Part shown: one piece after another, positions 12,501-27,500 of the stretch | Layout of the letters: every line of letters begins with the position of its first letter | How positions within the stretch are numbered: position 1 is the stretch's first letter | DNA from: Lucinisca nassula | Taxonomy: Eukaryota > Mollusca > Bivalvia > Lucinida > Lucinidae | Length of the DNA stretch: 64,000 bases | Direction: 5' to 3' | Assembly (NCBI GenBank): GCA_963580285.1 | Contig: OY757010.1 | Coordinates: 214,056,138-214,120,137, forward strand | The notes under the pieces: generated by a model | The model's input: only the letters and a program-made list of their open reading frames with translations | The model's database searches: none | What the model was told of the DNA's origin: nothing | Made by a program: the position numbers and the translations under genes

Positions 12501-15500
12501 ATTTGAGTTTGTTTGTTTGATAAGAGCTTTAATGTTCCGGTCAACACTGTAAAGGTCATTTTGGAGACGTTGCTTCCAATTTTGTGGGACTTTTACCCGA
12601 CACTGAGATGAAATGACATCTCAATCCCTGCCACCCAATGAAACAAATAGGGTTTATAAGCATGGACGGGCCGACTCGCACCGCATTGCCTGGGCAGGCT
12701 TAGATCCTCTAAGCGGTTTACCAGTACTCGTGTGTGGGTCGGTTTCAGCTCTGGGTGGAAGCATTTTGCAGCCCATGTATTTCTTCAAGCCCCGATGGGC
12801 GGTGGCTATAAAAGTAACTGTAAAGTTTCATCAAAAACCCTTGAGAACTGTACAAGGAATTGTGGTGTCAAGAACATCTGTTGATAAAATGGCTAAAAGT
12901 GATGAAGGGCCAAAACTCTGGTTAAAAGCAGTAAATTGTGACCTGGGTATAATATGATCCTCTTCTGACTTCAGATTATGGGCACAATAACTGTAAGGTT
13001 CTGAAAACTGCAAGGGGAGTTGCAGGGACAAGACTTACTGTTGAGAAATTGCCAAGGGGCCATCACTCTGGCAAAAATCAGTCCCGCATGACCTCACCAA
13101 AATATGAAAATCTTCAGGTTATGGGAACAATAACTGGAAAGTTTTATCAAAATCCCTTGGAACTGTAGGTAGGAGTTGCAGAGGCAAGATTGTGTCAACG
13201 GATGGACAGATGGACTGACAGACAAACCCATTCTACTAACGTTGGGCGACAAAAAGAGCCAAAACTCCCATAATATTGGTGGATTTTAAATTGACTTGAG
13301 CATGATCTATATATTATGTACATATACCTGTGTATAAAAAAAACTTTCAAAAGATATAGACTGGAAATTATTTTCATGTAAACATTCAGTAGACAAAACG
13401 GCCATACCATAATATTTTTTCGCTTTTACCCGAAATCAAACTTGATTTGTATTTTATAATTATACACCTGTGTATAAAATATGAATCCAATCAATCTTTT
13501 CAAAGGAAATCAAACAAAAACATGTTTTTGTACATACGGGACATATGAATGGCACATACAAGACATACTGATACACAGATGGGACCTATATACAGACAGC
13601 AGTGATACACACGGCCCCCACCTCCCATTCCGACTGAAAATGGATTAAGACAATTCCAAAATGAGGAAAATTGAGCCGTCTCCCTTTGAAGAAAGGGTCA
13701 TTATCATTTTCTTTTTTTTTAGTTTATGGAGCTTACCTTTGGCAAATTTTGGGGGACAGTTCTCTAGGCATTGTTCAAACAAGTCTCTTGCTCTCTCCAG
13801 CTTCTTGCCTCCCTGCCAAAAATGAAATAAACCACTGAAAAATTGTTCTGATTGTTTGAATTGATATTTAACGCCCCCATCAACACTATTTAGGTCATTT
13901 TGGGACTTAAACAAGACAATGGATGAAATGACATCTCAAGTGCTGCCGCCCAATGAAACCAATAGGGTTTATATGCATGGACGGTCAGGTCCAACTCGCA
14001 CCACTTTGCCGGGGCAGGCTTAGACCTCTAAGCGGTTTACCAGTACTCACATGTGGTGGGTTTCAGCTCTGCGAGGAAGCACCATCCCGCCCAATCTATT
14101 TCTTCAAGCCCCAATGGGTGGGGGCCAAAACGCATTGTTGTATAAAAGAAGAATAACTGAACATACCAGTAGTTAGGGATAGATTCTCTCATTTCTCTGT
14201 GATAAGAATAATCAAGTGCACCTTGCTAGAGTTAGATTTTAAATGTGCCATTTTAGTTATTTTTACCAGCCCTCATCCTTCTGCACATGGCAACCCAACT
14301 TTTGCCAACACTGTAGTTCCAGAGCACACAGTCATTCAGATTGCAACTTTTATGGAACACATCAGATCAAGTAATTAGACTGGTTGAAAATCAGCAATGG
14401 GTGTGGCAATATAAATTATACAGAGGACAAGGGTTACTTCTAAGTTCAGTGAACCATGGCCTAAGTTGCCATAGCAACTAAACTAAAGAGCCAAATTTCT
14501 TAGAAAAAAAAACACAAAACATGTTAAGGCAAATATGAATATTTCAGAACATGGTTTCTGAGGAGTTGATTCTTTAAGTTTCTTTTTTCTTTTTCTTTTT
14601 TTTTTTTCTTTTGGTTATTTCCATAGCAACCAATAACAAGAGCACCACATGTGGGTGCCAACGCTCGGCGGCAAAAATTCTAAGTCGAAAAAGGGGCATA
14701 ACTGTGCCAAAAATATTTTGAGGGTTACCTCACCTATTAGTATGAGTTTCCCTTTTCATAATGAACAACTAGACTGACTTTAGAAAAATATGTTAAGTAA
14801 TGACAGAGATATTACAAAATGTCCAAGTTTTTGCACGACGACGGAGACGACGATGCAGACGACGCCAGAGCTAAGACAATACCTTGTCGTTTTCTTCGAA
14901 AACAGACGCGCTAAAAATGAGCAGTAGGCCTAAAATCATATGGCAGATAGAAGGTTGCATACAGAACATTTCTATGAAAGTTTTGTCAAAATATCTGCAA
15001 AGGCTCGGCAGTAAATGCCATTTTTTCCATTTTTCCTATCATAAGTCTCTGGAAAATCTAAGTTCTCATAGTAACCAAACTAATGAGCCGATTTTAATAA
15101 CCTAAACTTTAAATTCCTTAGCCTAAGGATGCTACAGATGAAGTTTGGGCCAGATCAGCCCAGTGGCTTCAGAGGAGATGTTGTTTGAAAGTGCAGACAC
15201 CAGCCACCAGATGACATGGGACGACGGACAACTGCCTACCCTATAAGCTCCCCAAGAGCCTTTGGCTCAGCTAAAAATTCAGATATCTTGAGGACTTGCT
15301 ATATTTCTCCTAAAATTTTAACGAATTTGTTTCGTGATCCAGCAAGGAGTCCAAAAGATGCAGACCTAAGGGCAAACAGAGTAGACCCTGATCTGGGTCT
15401 TCATTGTTTGCTTAAGTCTATCTGTCCCAATATTTAGGATAATTACAGTAATATTGTAGAATACATATCAGTTGTATGAATTCTTCATAATTTATACAGA

Positions 15501-18500
15501 ACTTACATATCTGTCGATAAACTTGGTGAGGTAGGTGTTCCATAGATCATAAACATTAGGCCATTTAAACAGGGCTATCCCTTTTTCATATGCCTGCAAA
15601 AAATAAAGAGAACTCAGGATCAAAGTATGCTTTTAGAGAAGTAAAGAACTAAAACAATAAAGAACTACAACAACAAGAGCTCCGCAAGGGGGGCATTATA
15701 TACCCGTGGCAAGTAACTGGCTGTAAGGATGACCTTGATCATGGAGGTACTGATCTGAGCCTGGCACCTATCTATCTATATATCCTGCAGCACCCTCTCG
15801 CGAGGATTATGTGCAGCTGCGCACGTCAGAAAAAGAAAAGTGTGATAGAAGAAAAAGTATTAGATTTTAGGAGAATTGAAAGTAAAAACAGTGTTAGTAA
15901 AGTAGAGATTAAAAGCAGATAAAAACAATGTTTCACGGTTCATGGCATTGGGTGATGGAGGGTGCATATGGTCGATCTGAAAGAATCCAGATCGGAGCAC
16001 ACAACAGCATGAGGAGGAAGGTGATTCCATTGTACCACAGCCAAGGGGAAGAAACTGTATTTATAGTAACTGGCAGTAGTAGGAATTTGAATATAGTGCA
16101 TAGTATGCATGTTTTTAGTAGTTCTGATTGGATGTCGGATGTATGTAGGGAGCGGAATCTCGACAAGGCTATATACTATCTTGTAGAACAATAGGAGGCG
16201 AGCATCTGCCCGCCTCTGTTCCAATGATCTCCATTCCAGGGTATTTAGCATCTGGGTCACACTACTATATGAAGAGTAGTCATGTTTGACCCATCTAGCT
16301 GCTCTTCTTTGGACTTGCTCGACCTTGTTTATATTTGACTGGGTATATGGGCTCCACACAGGGGAGGCATACTCAAGCTGGGGCCTAACAAGGGTATTAT
16401 AAGCTGTTTCACGTATGCCTTGATGTTTGGTGCGTATATTCCTACGTATGAAGCCCAGGGTCCGATTTGCTTTGGTGGTCACGTTATGAATGTGGGTGTT
16501 CCAAGTTAAATCACGGCTAAACTCAAGGCCCAGGTACTTGGCATGATCAGCCTCCTGGAGGACTTCACCGTGGAGAATGTAATTGTGTCTAATGGGTTCT
16601 TTAGAACGGGAAATGTGTAGGACCTGGCATTTACCCGGGTTAAATTCCATTTCCCAGTTCTTTTCCCAAGTTTCAAGCTTTTGGAGGTCCCTTTGCAATA
16701 AGGTACAGTCAGCATCACTGCGGACAGCCAAATATATTGCCGTGTCATCTGCAAAAAGTCTGACCTGTGAGTGGATCTGCTCTGGTAGGTCATTGATGTA
16801 TAAAAGAAACAGGATCGGTCCCAGTACTGATCCTTGGGGAACCCCAGATGTGACCGGAATTTGGGATGAGGTTTCCCCCTCTAGGGCTACACGTTGAGTA
16901 CGGCCAAAAAGGAAAGCTTTGATCCAGTTTAGGGTGTTTGAGGTTATGCCATGTTGGTGCAGTTTGTGGAGTAATTTAATATGGCTAACCTTATCAAATG
17001 CTTTACTAAAATCCAGGAGTATCAGGTCAGTCTGGTGACCTGCTGATAGATTTGGTGCAAGCTCATCAACAAGTTGGATGAGCTGTGTTTCGCAGGACCT
17101 CCTTTCCCTAAATCCATGTTGAAGATCATACAAGATGTTATGTTTGTCGAGATGCTTAGTAAGGTTGGATGCAACAATATGCTCCATTAGCTTGCAGCAA
17201 ATGCAAGTTAAGGAGATAGGCCTGTAATTTGCAGGGTCACTTTTGTCACCCTTTTTGAACAGGGGAGAAACAATGGCTGTCTTCCAATCCGAGGGGATTT
17301 GGCCACTGGAAAGTGATTTCTGGAAAATGACCTGGAGCATGGGCGCTATTTGGTCTCTAAGGGATTTAAGGACTATTGGTTTAAGAGCATCTGGACCGGC
17401 GGCTTTGGTCGGGTTTAAGTTCGATAAGAGTTTAAGAATTCCTGCTGCTGATATGTTTATTGTAGGCATTTCCGGGAATTTGGGTAGATATTCTTCCGGA
17501 ACAGATTCTTTATTAATGGTGCCATTTGCCAATCCATTCTTAAGAGCATTGTCAGAAAGCTGACTTAAACTCAATGGTGATAGGGGTGTGAAGGAGGACT
17601 GAAATTGTCTGTTGAGAGTATTTGTCTTATCTAAATTGGTTGTGGAATATTTGCCAGTTACAGGATCTAATAATGGACCTATACCTTGGGTGTCTTGCTT
17701 GCAATTTTTTATGAAAGAGAAGAGTTTTTTCGTGGAAAATTTGGCCGAACTAGCCTCAGAAGGTTCAGAGGCATTTTCAGATTTATCATTTAAACCAAGG
17801 ACATCAGCCAGGTAGTTGTCATAAGCCTGTTTTATTCTTGCTTTGACTAGATGTCGCATGTTTACAAAATGCTTCCTGTCTTTGGGTCGTTTGGTAGATT
17901 TTTGCTTCTGATAAAGGGAGTCTCTTTTGCGAATTAAACGTTTTATACCTTGTGTGACCCAAGGAAGACTTTTTTTGGAGCCAAATTTCTTGCAGGGGAC
18001 AAACTTTTGGAGGCCAGTATTGATAGAAGTTTTAAAAGAGATCCAAAGTTCTTCTACTGGCTTTGAGGAAGCATTTGCCACGAATTCAGTCTTGACCTCC
18101 TCCATGTAGGTCTTGAATCCTTCCCAATTTGCTTTCCTATACAAAAAACTGGACCTAGGTACCTGCCGCGATTCAGCGGGCTTGGTAAGGACTTCGGATA
18201 TGACCATATCGTGGTCAGCTATGCCAGGGAACACCTGGGTTTCCTTAACCAAGGTATAATTTGAGGTCAGAAATAGATCTAATACATTCCCCCCTCTAGT
18301 AGGCTGGGTAACAACTTGAACCAAGTTACAGTCATCAATCAATGAAATGAAATCTTCATAAAGTCTCACATCATTTCATAATAGCTAACATTTCTGCCAA
18401 GTAATTTTGAAAGCCATTGAGAAATAAAAGAGTTATTGACTGCACACGGAAAAACACCCTTTTATAACCTTAAACCCCAGAGAATGACCTTGACCTTGGA

Positions 18501-21500
18501 GGTAACTACCTGGGTCATGTATACGACAAATGTCTCATGATGGTTAACATTTCTGCCAAATAATTTCCAAATCTATTCAGGAATAACAAAGGTATTGGCG
18601 GGATAGAGCTCATTAAGATGATGCTTTGAAGAACTGGCCAAAGAGTGTTACATACAGTCGAACTTCAATGGCTCAAACACCTTTGGGACCATGAAAATCT
18701 GTTCGTGACAGGGTTAGTTCAAGCCCCTGAGGTTTACTGCCAGGAGGTATTTTGAGATACTTTTGGACTTCTTTTCGGTGTTTTATTACGAACATGTATC
18801 CTGTGTAAACACATTAGAATCGCCTCATCGAGGCGATTCTAATGAGTACACACAGCATACATTTGCAAGATAAAACAAGAAAATCTCCTACATTATCCCT
18901 CGAGGTGATTCTAATGAGTACACACAGCATACATTTGCAAGATAAAACAAGAAAATCTCCTAAATTATCCCTCACTATTTCTTATGTAGAGGATTTCCCT
19001 AGGGGCTCAAGAACGGGTTCGACTCAGCCATGGTAAATGAGCCATTGGTGACATTCTAGTCCCATGTTAACATATTAGTTGCCTGATCAGGATAGCCTTT
19101 CTGTTAAAAAACTGAATCAGCATGAAAATATTGTCTGTATAAGTTATCTGCTGCATCTTCTAGCAAATGTTTTAAACATATTCTTGGATATTTTTGCATA
19201 CAAGCAAACAGTGTGGACCCTGATCAGACTTCTTCTCTAGAAGCAGTCTGATCTGAGTCCACAGTCTCCACATTGTTTGCAACAATGACTATTAAAGAAT
19301 GTGTTTGGTATCTTAACCCATTGTGTGCTAGTGCTATATGGGACCGGCCTCAGCAGCTCAGTCGGATGCCCGTCTGACTAGTGGTCAGGAGGATAAGGTT
19401 TGTTACCTGCCTGGGTTGGCAACATTCTTTCGTGGAGATTAATCATGAAATCTTTTCTACAGTCATTCTCTCCCTTCTATTGAGCCAAGAAGGGCAGTTG
19501 TCAGTTTCTGACAAAGAATGTGCACTGTACTGGTTAAACGCATATGTATAAGCCTGACCAGGAAAAGTGTAGATAGGTAAACTGACCGGCTAAAAAATGA
19601 CCTAAAATAGTGTTGACTGGGCCATTAAACTGCAATTTAAACAAACAAAATGCTAGTGCTATATGTTGGACAAGTCTGTTTGTCATAAAAGGGGTGTCAG
19701 GCCTATTTTTTTCGTTTTTATTCTATTTTTGACATACAATTCTGTTAGTAAATAGTGCAGGCCCTGATCAGATGCCGCATTATGCGACGTCTGATCTGGA
19801 CCGCACTATTTTGCCAAGGTACCCCTTTAGGGGTTTCCTGCACACAATATGTTAAGGATTAAGTCTCTTTTGATAGGAATTCAACACCACTGGACATGAT
19901 TATGAATTCAATTCAGATGTCCATCAGTAAAAAACTGTCAAATTTCCATATACCAGATTTGACAACTGTCAGAACTTGACATGACTGATCTCAGGGAAAC
20001 AACCTAATTCTCACTTACCTTAAAAGCCTCTTCAAAGTAGTTATTCTCCTCTAAGAAGAGACCATAGTTCATAATAATCTGTGGTGTAGCTATCCTCAGG
20101 TCAATAATTCTGTCATATACTGTTTTACATGTCTGTAAAAAAAACAGAAATGTGTTGGGGGGTCAGTGAGACATACATGCACTTTTACCATATTGGGAAT
20201 AAAGACTTGGAAAATAAAACCTACTACACCCCAACTTTCTTATAACACTTTTGTTGGCATCCATACCTGAAACATTGTTTGTTAAACCACCATGTTATAT
20301 CCAAACCGAAAATGTATAGATTATAAAGAAAAAAAATAACCATCATTTTTCAATATAATCTGTACATTTTTGGGATTCATCTTTAATCTGTGTAATATCT
20401 AATATTGTGTTATAACGAACAGTGTTATAAAGAGGTCATGGTGTTTCCTATAAAGATCTGGAAAACTAAACATACCATATTTACTATATATATGTATTTG
20501 GCAGACAGGTCTGAGCAAACAGTATACAGAATTGCTTAGAAGTCTCCATACCTGCCAACACTCCCAATTTGAGCGTGACTCTCACGATTTATTGTGCGTC
20601 TCACTCCCCCACGATCGTTTTTTGAAAATGGCCCAAATCTCACGAATTTCAGTGCATCTCACGCCTAGAAATTCGCCATACCGGATATTTACATATGGGA
20701 ACTGATTATCGGCTTTTCTGAATCGCTAATATATGCAATTAGAGCCGGGATACAGAACTATTGGAAAATCACCTCCAGGTCACAGGTATATTTGGACTAT
20801 TATTAGCAAATCTATTATTGTACAGGTAAATAAACAAAACTATCCATCTTGTCTATAATCTATCTATCGGTAAATTTCTAAGTTTAGTCCTCAGAATAAT
20901 CAGATATCGAGCCATCCCTGCGTTACAAAAATATTACATTCACATTTAGCTATTTAATTTCTTTATTACATACTAATAATCTTCAATAAAAAACGATCTT
21001 TTTTTGACATTTTACAGGGCACCCAAAATGTTGTGTGGCAACCGATGTCCTATCTTGCATTTTGTTTATGAATCTCTGAAAACGTAAACATTAGCAAAAT
21101 TGCTTAAAGTAGTGATCAGTTATCCATTTAAGCATACATATGCTCAGTTTTGATGAAGTTCGGTGGTAAAATGAATCATTGTATCTGACTTGTAAAGCGA
21201 CCATTAGAACTAAGTAACATGTATTCGGACAGTACACAGTTTCATACATTTCACCCCTGCTAAAAATACGCATGTTTTATGCAAGGTCGGTAAGTTAGCA
21301 CTTTCTATTTTAATGGGTGCTTGGTCTGGTTAAAAATTGAGATTTATTGGTGGTGGGGTTCAATTTATTTTTTTATGGGTGGGGGGACTTTGGAAAAGGT
21401 AGCACCCATCCCCACCCCCATAGGGTTAGGGAAAAAATCTCACTCTTTCAAATTTTTCCTGAAAATTCCCCGCGAGCCAAATACTAAAAAAGAAGGTGAA

Positions 21501-24500
21501 AAATGGTCCGCCGCGCGCAGTCTCACTCTTTGGATTTTCTCAATGTTGGCAGGTATGAGTCTCCATAACCCAGCTCTTTGTCCAAAAAAATTTTTTACCA
21601 TGAACAATATTCTATTGTGATCACTATAAGTTGCTAGATGGTGGCCTGTAACATACAAATTCATAATGGCAAAGCTGGTGTGAGTTAATATCTGCATCCA
21701 CCCAACAACATGTGTTAATCATGATGAAAAATGTAAGGAAAAATCCTTTGGATTCCAACGTGATACATGGCTATGTCACGACTGCTGGTATTCGAGAAAC
21801 AGAGATAAATGCATAGACTTAACATTGTTCAGCCAAGCGTTAAAAGTAGATCAAAGTCAGTAATGGGCAACAGCAGTGGATCATGATAGATGCTTGTATG
21901 AAAATACATTAGCCTATACACCTGGGTGCCTGTTAACCTTTAGGAAAAGAATAGTTCCAGCCACTGAGAGGTAATCAAAGCGCTAAGTCAAAGGGCATAG
22001 AGGGATGATTTAGGGATATCTTTTAGACCATCTATAAACTTAAGGTATGTTGTATGTACTCATTTCTGTTAGTAAATAGTGCAGGCCCTGATGAGATGAG
22101 TACACACAACGAGAGTACACACAACATACACTTTCAGGAGGATATAACAAAAATCTCCCTAAATTATCCTCAATATATTGATATCTGTAGTGATGAGGTG
22201 ATTTTCCTAGGGACTTGAGGGGAACAGGAACACCTGGCAGATTTTTCTGCCATTTTTCAAAGGGAGACAACTTTCGGGATTTCTTGTTCACTTTTCTATA
22301 AGCCCTGCCCCACTGAAAAAGGGGGTCTACTCTTAAAGGAAAGAATTTGCTCCCCAGGAGCAAATTCTTTCCTTTTAGAGTTGACCCCTATTGACATGGG
22401 AGACAAAAATACTTTTGCAGGAGTTGCCTCCCCTGAAGATGTTCCCATTCCCCTTAACAACAAGATGGAATCATCATTGAAGATTTACTGTATATGGATA
22501 TGGCAATTCTGAAAAAAATCAAAGTACTGACAGCACTGGTGGAAAGCTTGATTGTCTCCAAATGTTTGCTTGGAAAATCTTCCTAAGCAATGACTTAGCC
22601 AGTTTCATTAACTTTAGCTTAAGTCCCGGTACTTTAAGCAAACAGAGTAAAATTTGATCGATAGATGCTATCTGTAGCTTATAATCTGGGCGCACACTGT
22701 TTGCCAAACCCAACAAACATGTACAGTCTAGTTGTTTGTTTTTTTTTTAATTAAATACACAATACTCTTGAAGCCACAATGACAGATTGTAAATTGACAA
22801 TCAAAACCCCCAAAAATCATTGCAATGTAATTGTTCAGGATCAGTTTAATGCAAGAATTACTAGCCCTGAAAATAAATTGGTTGTTTCAGCAATTACCTC
22901 TGTTGATGCTATAGCAATTTCCCTGAACGCTTAGGACTCTGGATAAAAAATTTCAGCAGACTACAGTTTGAAATATTTCTCTTATTTTTCATAAAACACC
23001 TGTTTTGACGAAAAAGTAAGAGAAATATCATCAATTTGCCATCTGCTAAATTAGCCCAGAGAGTGGGAAAGGTTAATCCGGTTCTATCCTCGCAAGCACC
23101 ACATGTTGTTTCCTTAAGCAAGAAACTTTATCCACATTGCTTAGTACTGGTTCCTTCCCAGGAAAAGAGGGCCATATGGAAGATTAGTACTAGTACTAAA
23201 TGTGTTACCCTCTATGAATAAGGTTGATTATTAATATTATTAATATCCAAAGGTATGTCTAACTTGTATAGCTCAAACAGCAAACAATGTAGACCTTGAT
23301 CGGACTGTTCCTTAAGAAGCAGTCTAAACAGGGTCCCTATTGTTTGTGGAAACATTTTTCTGCCAATATGTTAAGACAATTATAGCAATTTAATTTTTTG
23401 TCTCCCTTTGCATGCTTGCATGCTTCCAACAACAAATACATATGCTTTTTCTAAAACAAACAGTGTTTTACACAAAATCAGGGGAAAAAACTTCCCACTT
23501 TACATACCTTAAAAGTTCCAAAACTTTCCTCAAGATCAGCGTACAGGGACCAGACTTTCAGTGATTTGTGAACACGACTTTGGACTGTTTCAGCCTGGAA
23601 AACAGTCATTAGTAGCATTGTTAGTTTTACTGCTGTGTTATTAATGTCTTAGTTAACAAATGGAATCTTCCTCCTTATATATAGCAGGAGTCCATTTCAA
23701 AATTTAGGGGTGTCAAGTTGTGTTTTCTTCAAAATTTATTTGGAAAATGGCTAAACATTTTGAAAATAGTGGAGGCCCTGATCAGACGCCGCGTTCTGTG
23801 GCGTCTGATCTGGGCCTGCACTGTTTGCCAGGCTACCCTTTTTGGAGTTTCCGGTACTAATTGGGTTAATGTCAAAATAATGGGACGGTCAGTTAACCTA
23901 ACAATACTTTTCTGAGCAGGCCTCTCAGCCATCTTAGAACACATGAAAACAGTAGCATTGCTCATATTTGATTAAGATGGGTCATTGTCTTTTGTTTGTT
24001 TTATTTGAAGTTTAACTATTTCCCAGTCAGATACGTGTTTTTACGTGTCTGCACCCCCCCCCCCCCCCCATTTTCAGCCCCAGAAGCACCTAAAATCTGC
24101 ATTTCTACCCCTGGATAGTTATGTTTACTTTAGGATTTGTTGGGCAAAAAAGTGACCTGTTTTTTTCGCGCACCTCCCCACTAAAAGTATTCTAGGGGGG
24201 GAATGAAGGGGGGCAACGCCCCCCTCACATCTCGAAAAATTTTGGGTGTATGGCCCAACCGGCCGCTAAAATTTATATCTGAGGGTGTCTGGGGTCAAAA
24301 ATGCCTGAAAATTGATGCTGATAAAACATGCTGCAAACAGTGAAAATGGCCAGTGCCAAACATCTTAATTGTTGCCTTGACAGCTGTGTGAAGATTAAAA
24401 TGTGGTCAAAAATTCATGTGAAAACACGCTTTTTGCCAACTTTGAGATGCCCCCTCTTTACCATGACAACAATGATCAAGTCATGAAAGGTTGCATTTGA

Positions 24501-27500
24501 AAGGCTACTGCCCAATGAACAATCATACCGAGTTTGGTGTAAAACAGACCATCCATTATGAAACAATTGCTACTTGAAGTTGCTGTCAGGTGCAACACTG
24601 TGAAAATCAGTGAAAATCCCTGAGTGGCAAAGGGTTAATGTCCCAGTCAACACTGTAGAGGTCATTTTGGAGACGCTGTTTCCAATTTTGTGGGACTTTT
24701 ACCTGACATTGAGATGAAATCACATCTCAAGCCCTGCCGCCTAATGAAACCAATAGGGTTTATAAGCATGGATGGTCCGACACGCACTGCATTATCTGGG
24801 CAAGCTTGGATCCTCTAAGCAGTTTACCAGTACTTGTGTGCAGGTCGGTTTCAGCTCTGCATGGAAGCATCATGCAGCCAATCTATTTCTTCAAGCCCAA
24901 TGGACAGGGGGTATAGAATACATGAAAACAGTAGCATTGCTCATATTTGATCAAGATGGGTCATTGTCAGTAACGAACAAGTCCTGCTCTATAAATTAAT
25001 TTCTGGGAAATTTCTCTGATACCCATTTCTGTCTATCAGCCTATTAAAATACTTCATGAAATTTATTCTTGCAAATTCTCAAGCTAATTGAAAAATTATG
25101 AAGATCCTAATCAGTTGGCATCTGATCTGTTTGTTTGTTTGATTTGAGGTTTAACGTCCCCGTCAACACTGTAAAGGTCATTTTGGAGACGTTGCTTCCA
25201 ATTTTGTGGGACTTTTACCCGACATTGAGATGAAATGACATCTCAAGCCCTGTCGCCCAATGAAACCAATAGGGTTTATTAGCATGGACGGTCCACCTCG
25301 CACCGCGGTTCCTGGACAGGCTTAGATCCTCTAAGCGGTTTACCAGTAGTAGTGTGCGGGCCAGATTCAGCTCTGCGTGGAAGCATCATGCAGCCCATAT
25401 ATTTCTTCAAGCCCCTATGGGCGGGGGCGGTGGCATCTGATCTGGATCTACACTGTTTGCAAAGATAGTATGATCCTGGCACACCTAGACTAGAGTCAAA
25501 ATGTTTAAATCTGTGCATTACAGATTCTCTCACCATTACGACAACACATTTGCCAATTTTTTCACATCACCAAAATGGCTACTTTACTGATGAAAATCCC
25601 TGATACTCTTCTTATGTACATTGCAAACATAGGCTGTAGGTGCTCATTAGAACTGCCTCATTGAGGCAGTTTTAACAAGTACCCACAACCTATGTCTTGG
25701 AGCAGAAATAAAAAAAAAATAATGTATACCCCCTTAAACCCCAGTTTTCTCTATATAAAGTGGGGTTTAGGGGAGTGTTCATTTCATGGACTTGTTAGTG
25801 TAATGCTCTAGACTAACCACAGTTTTTCTGGACATGTTTCTGAGCAGTTGGCCAGAACAGAACACATACTTTCATCAGTAAATGACAAATGCGTTTCTGG
25901 AATCAGAGGAAGGGAATGACACCAGAAAATATTCCATGATCAATAACCATGAAAGTGCCAGATCTGAGAATCAAACTTAAATCTGCTGGATGCAGGCCCT
26001 GCATTTTAAACTTGAAACACTAGATATTTCTGGATGATTTCTGACAACAGGTTGCCATTTAAGTCCTTATCTCTTTCATTGCTCGCTCACTCACTAGAAT
26101 ACACAGGGTGCAAAAAAGAAACAAAGTAAGAAAACCTGAAATCCTTTGAAAATTTTTTTAAAAGACGAATCAGTCTTTATTTTCGCTGATCTTTAATAGT
26201 GGAATTTCGCTGGATTCATGTTTCTTCATGCATAAACATTTGCCAGGTCCCAAGGGTTTTTGAAGTTGAGGCCACAGGCAGTCACAGCCAACCACAGCTT
26301 CAACTCCCAAGATTTTCTGAGGCAGGCAGCAAATGTTAATTCAATGAAACTAGTGTGAATCATTACTATTCTTGCATTCGTTATATTTCCATTGATAATA
26401 TTGATAATGTTTGTCAAAACTGTCCCAAAAATTCGCATAAATTTGTCAGAACTGCACCAAAAATCAGCAGATTCAACATGGCGACATATTTAGAATGTTA
26501 TATACAATGATGGCCCCCCGCCCATCGGGGCTTGAAGAAATAGATTGGGCTGAATGATGCTTCCATGCAGAGCTGAAACCGACCGCGCACATGAGTACTG
26601 GTAAACCGCTTAGAGGCTCCAAGCATGCCCAGGCAAAATGGTGCAAGTTGGACTATCCATGCATATAAACCCTTTTGGTTTCATTGGGCGGCAGGGCTTG
26701 AGATGTCATTTCATCTCAATGTCGGGTAAAAGTCCCAAAAAATTGGACGCAACGTCTCCAAAATGACCTAAGTGTTGACTGGGACGTTAAACCCCAAATC
26801 AATCAAGCAATTATATACAATGATGTAAATTAGGTGTTGATGTGTGTAACAGTTTGTAGAAAGACCTTGTTCCAGGGTGTTGACACTATGCTACATAACA
26901 TCTTGTAAACAGATCACAGCCCTTCTTAAAGTGTTTTAAGAAAAAAAAAATCTTCTAACAGCATGTGAACTTCATGATTTGAAATGGCATCTGATCCTAA
27001 ACAATAGTTTCAAACAGCTCAGTATGTGAATAGGTATTTATGCAAGAACTAGAGCTGTCAGTGAAACTGACTAGGGCCCCGGCAGCGCTATCAGAGGAGT
27101 AGGAAAATTTGTGGACGGACAGACGGACAGACAGACAGACAGACGGACGGACGGACAGAGTGATTACTATACGGCACCCACTCTTTCAGTGCGGGGCCTA
27201 ATAATTCATCAGTGTTTCACTGTCTGTATAGGTCAACTGTATATAAGTTTGTTTTCTTCATCACAGACTATTGTGAACCTACCTCATCATGGTATGAGAC
27301 TTTCCTAGGGGGTGGGGTTGTAGCTTTCTGCATAATCTTTAGAGAATCTTCAAAGTTTCTGAAACACAAAGGATTCATTATTGAAAATGCCAAATATGTG
27401 CTTTAGAAATGGGCTTGATTTTAATATCTGTATTTTACAATTCTATGTTGCAGCTTGCATTCTGGACAGCTGACCTGGGTTGTTCAACACTTTTTGTACC

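Noticed and set aside
12613..12957. Plus-strand ORFs over SINE2 copies (also 28897, 13953)
   Set aside because: Similar peptides recur because the SINE repeats; frames are not conserved and SINEs are noncoding.
22040..22363. Similar minus ORFs at 22.2 and 43.3 kb (SKFFPLRV)
   Set aside because: The similarity follows from two copies of the same noncoding hairpin repeat, with different frame breaks.
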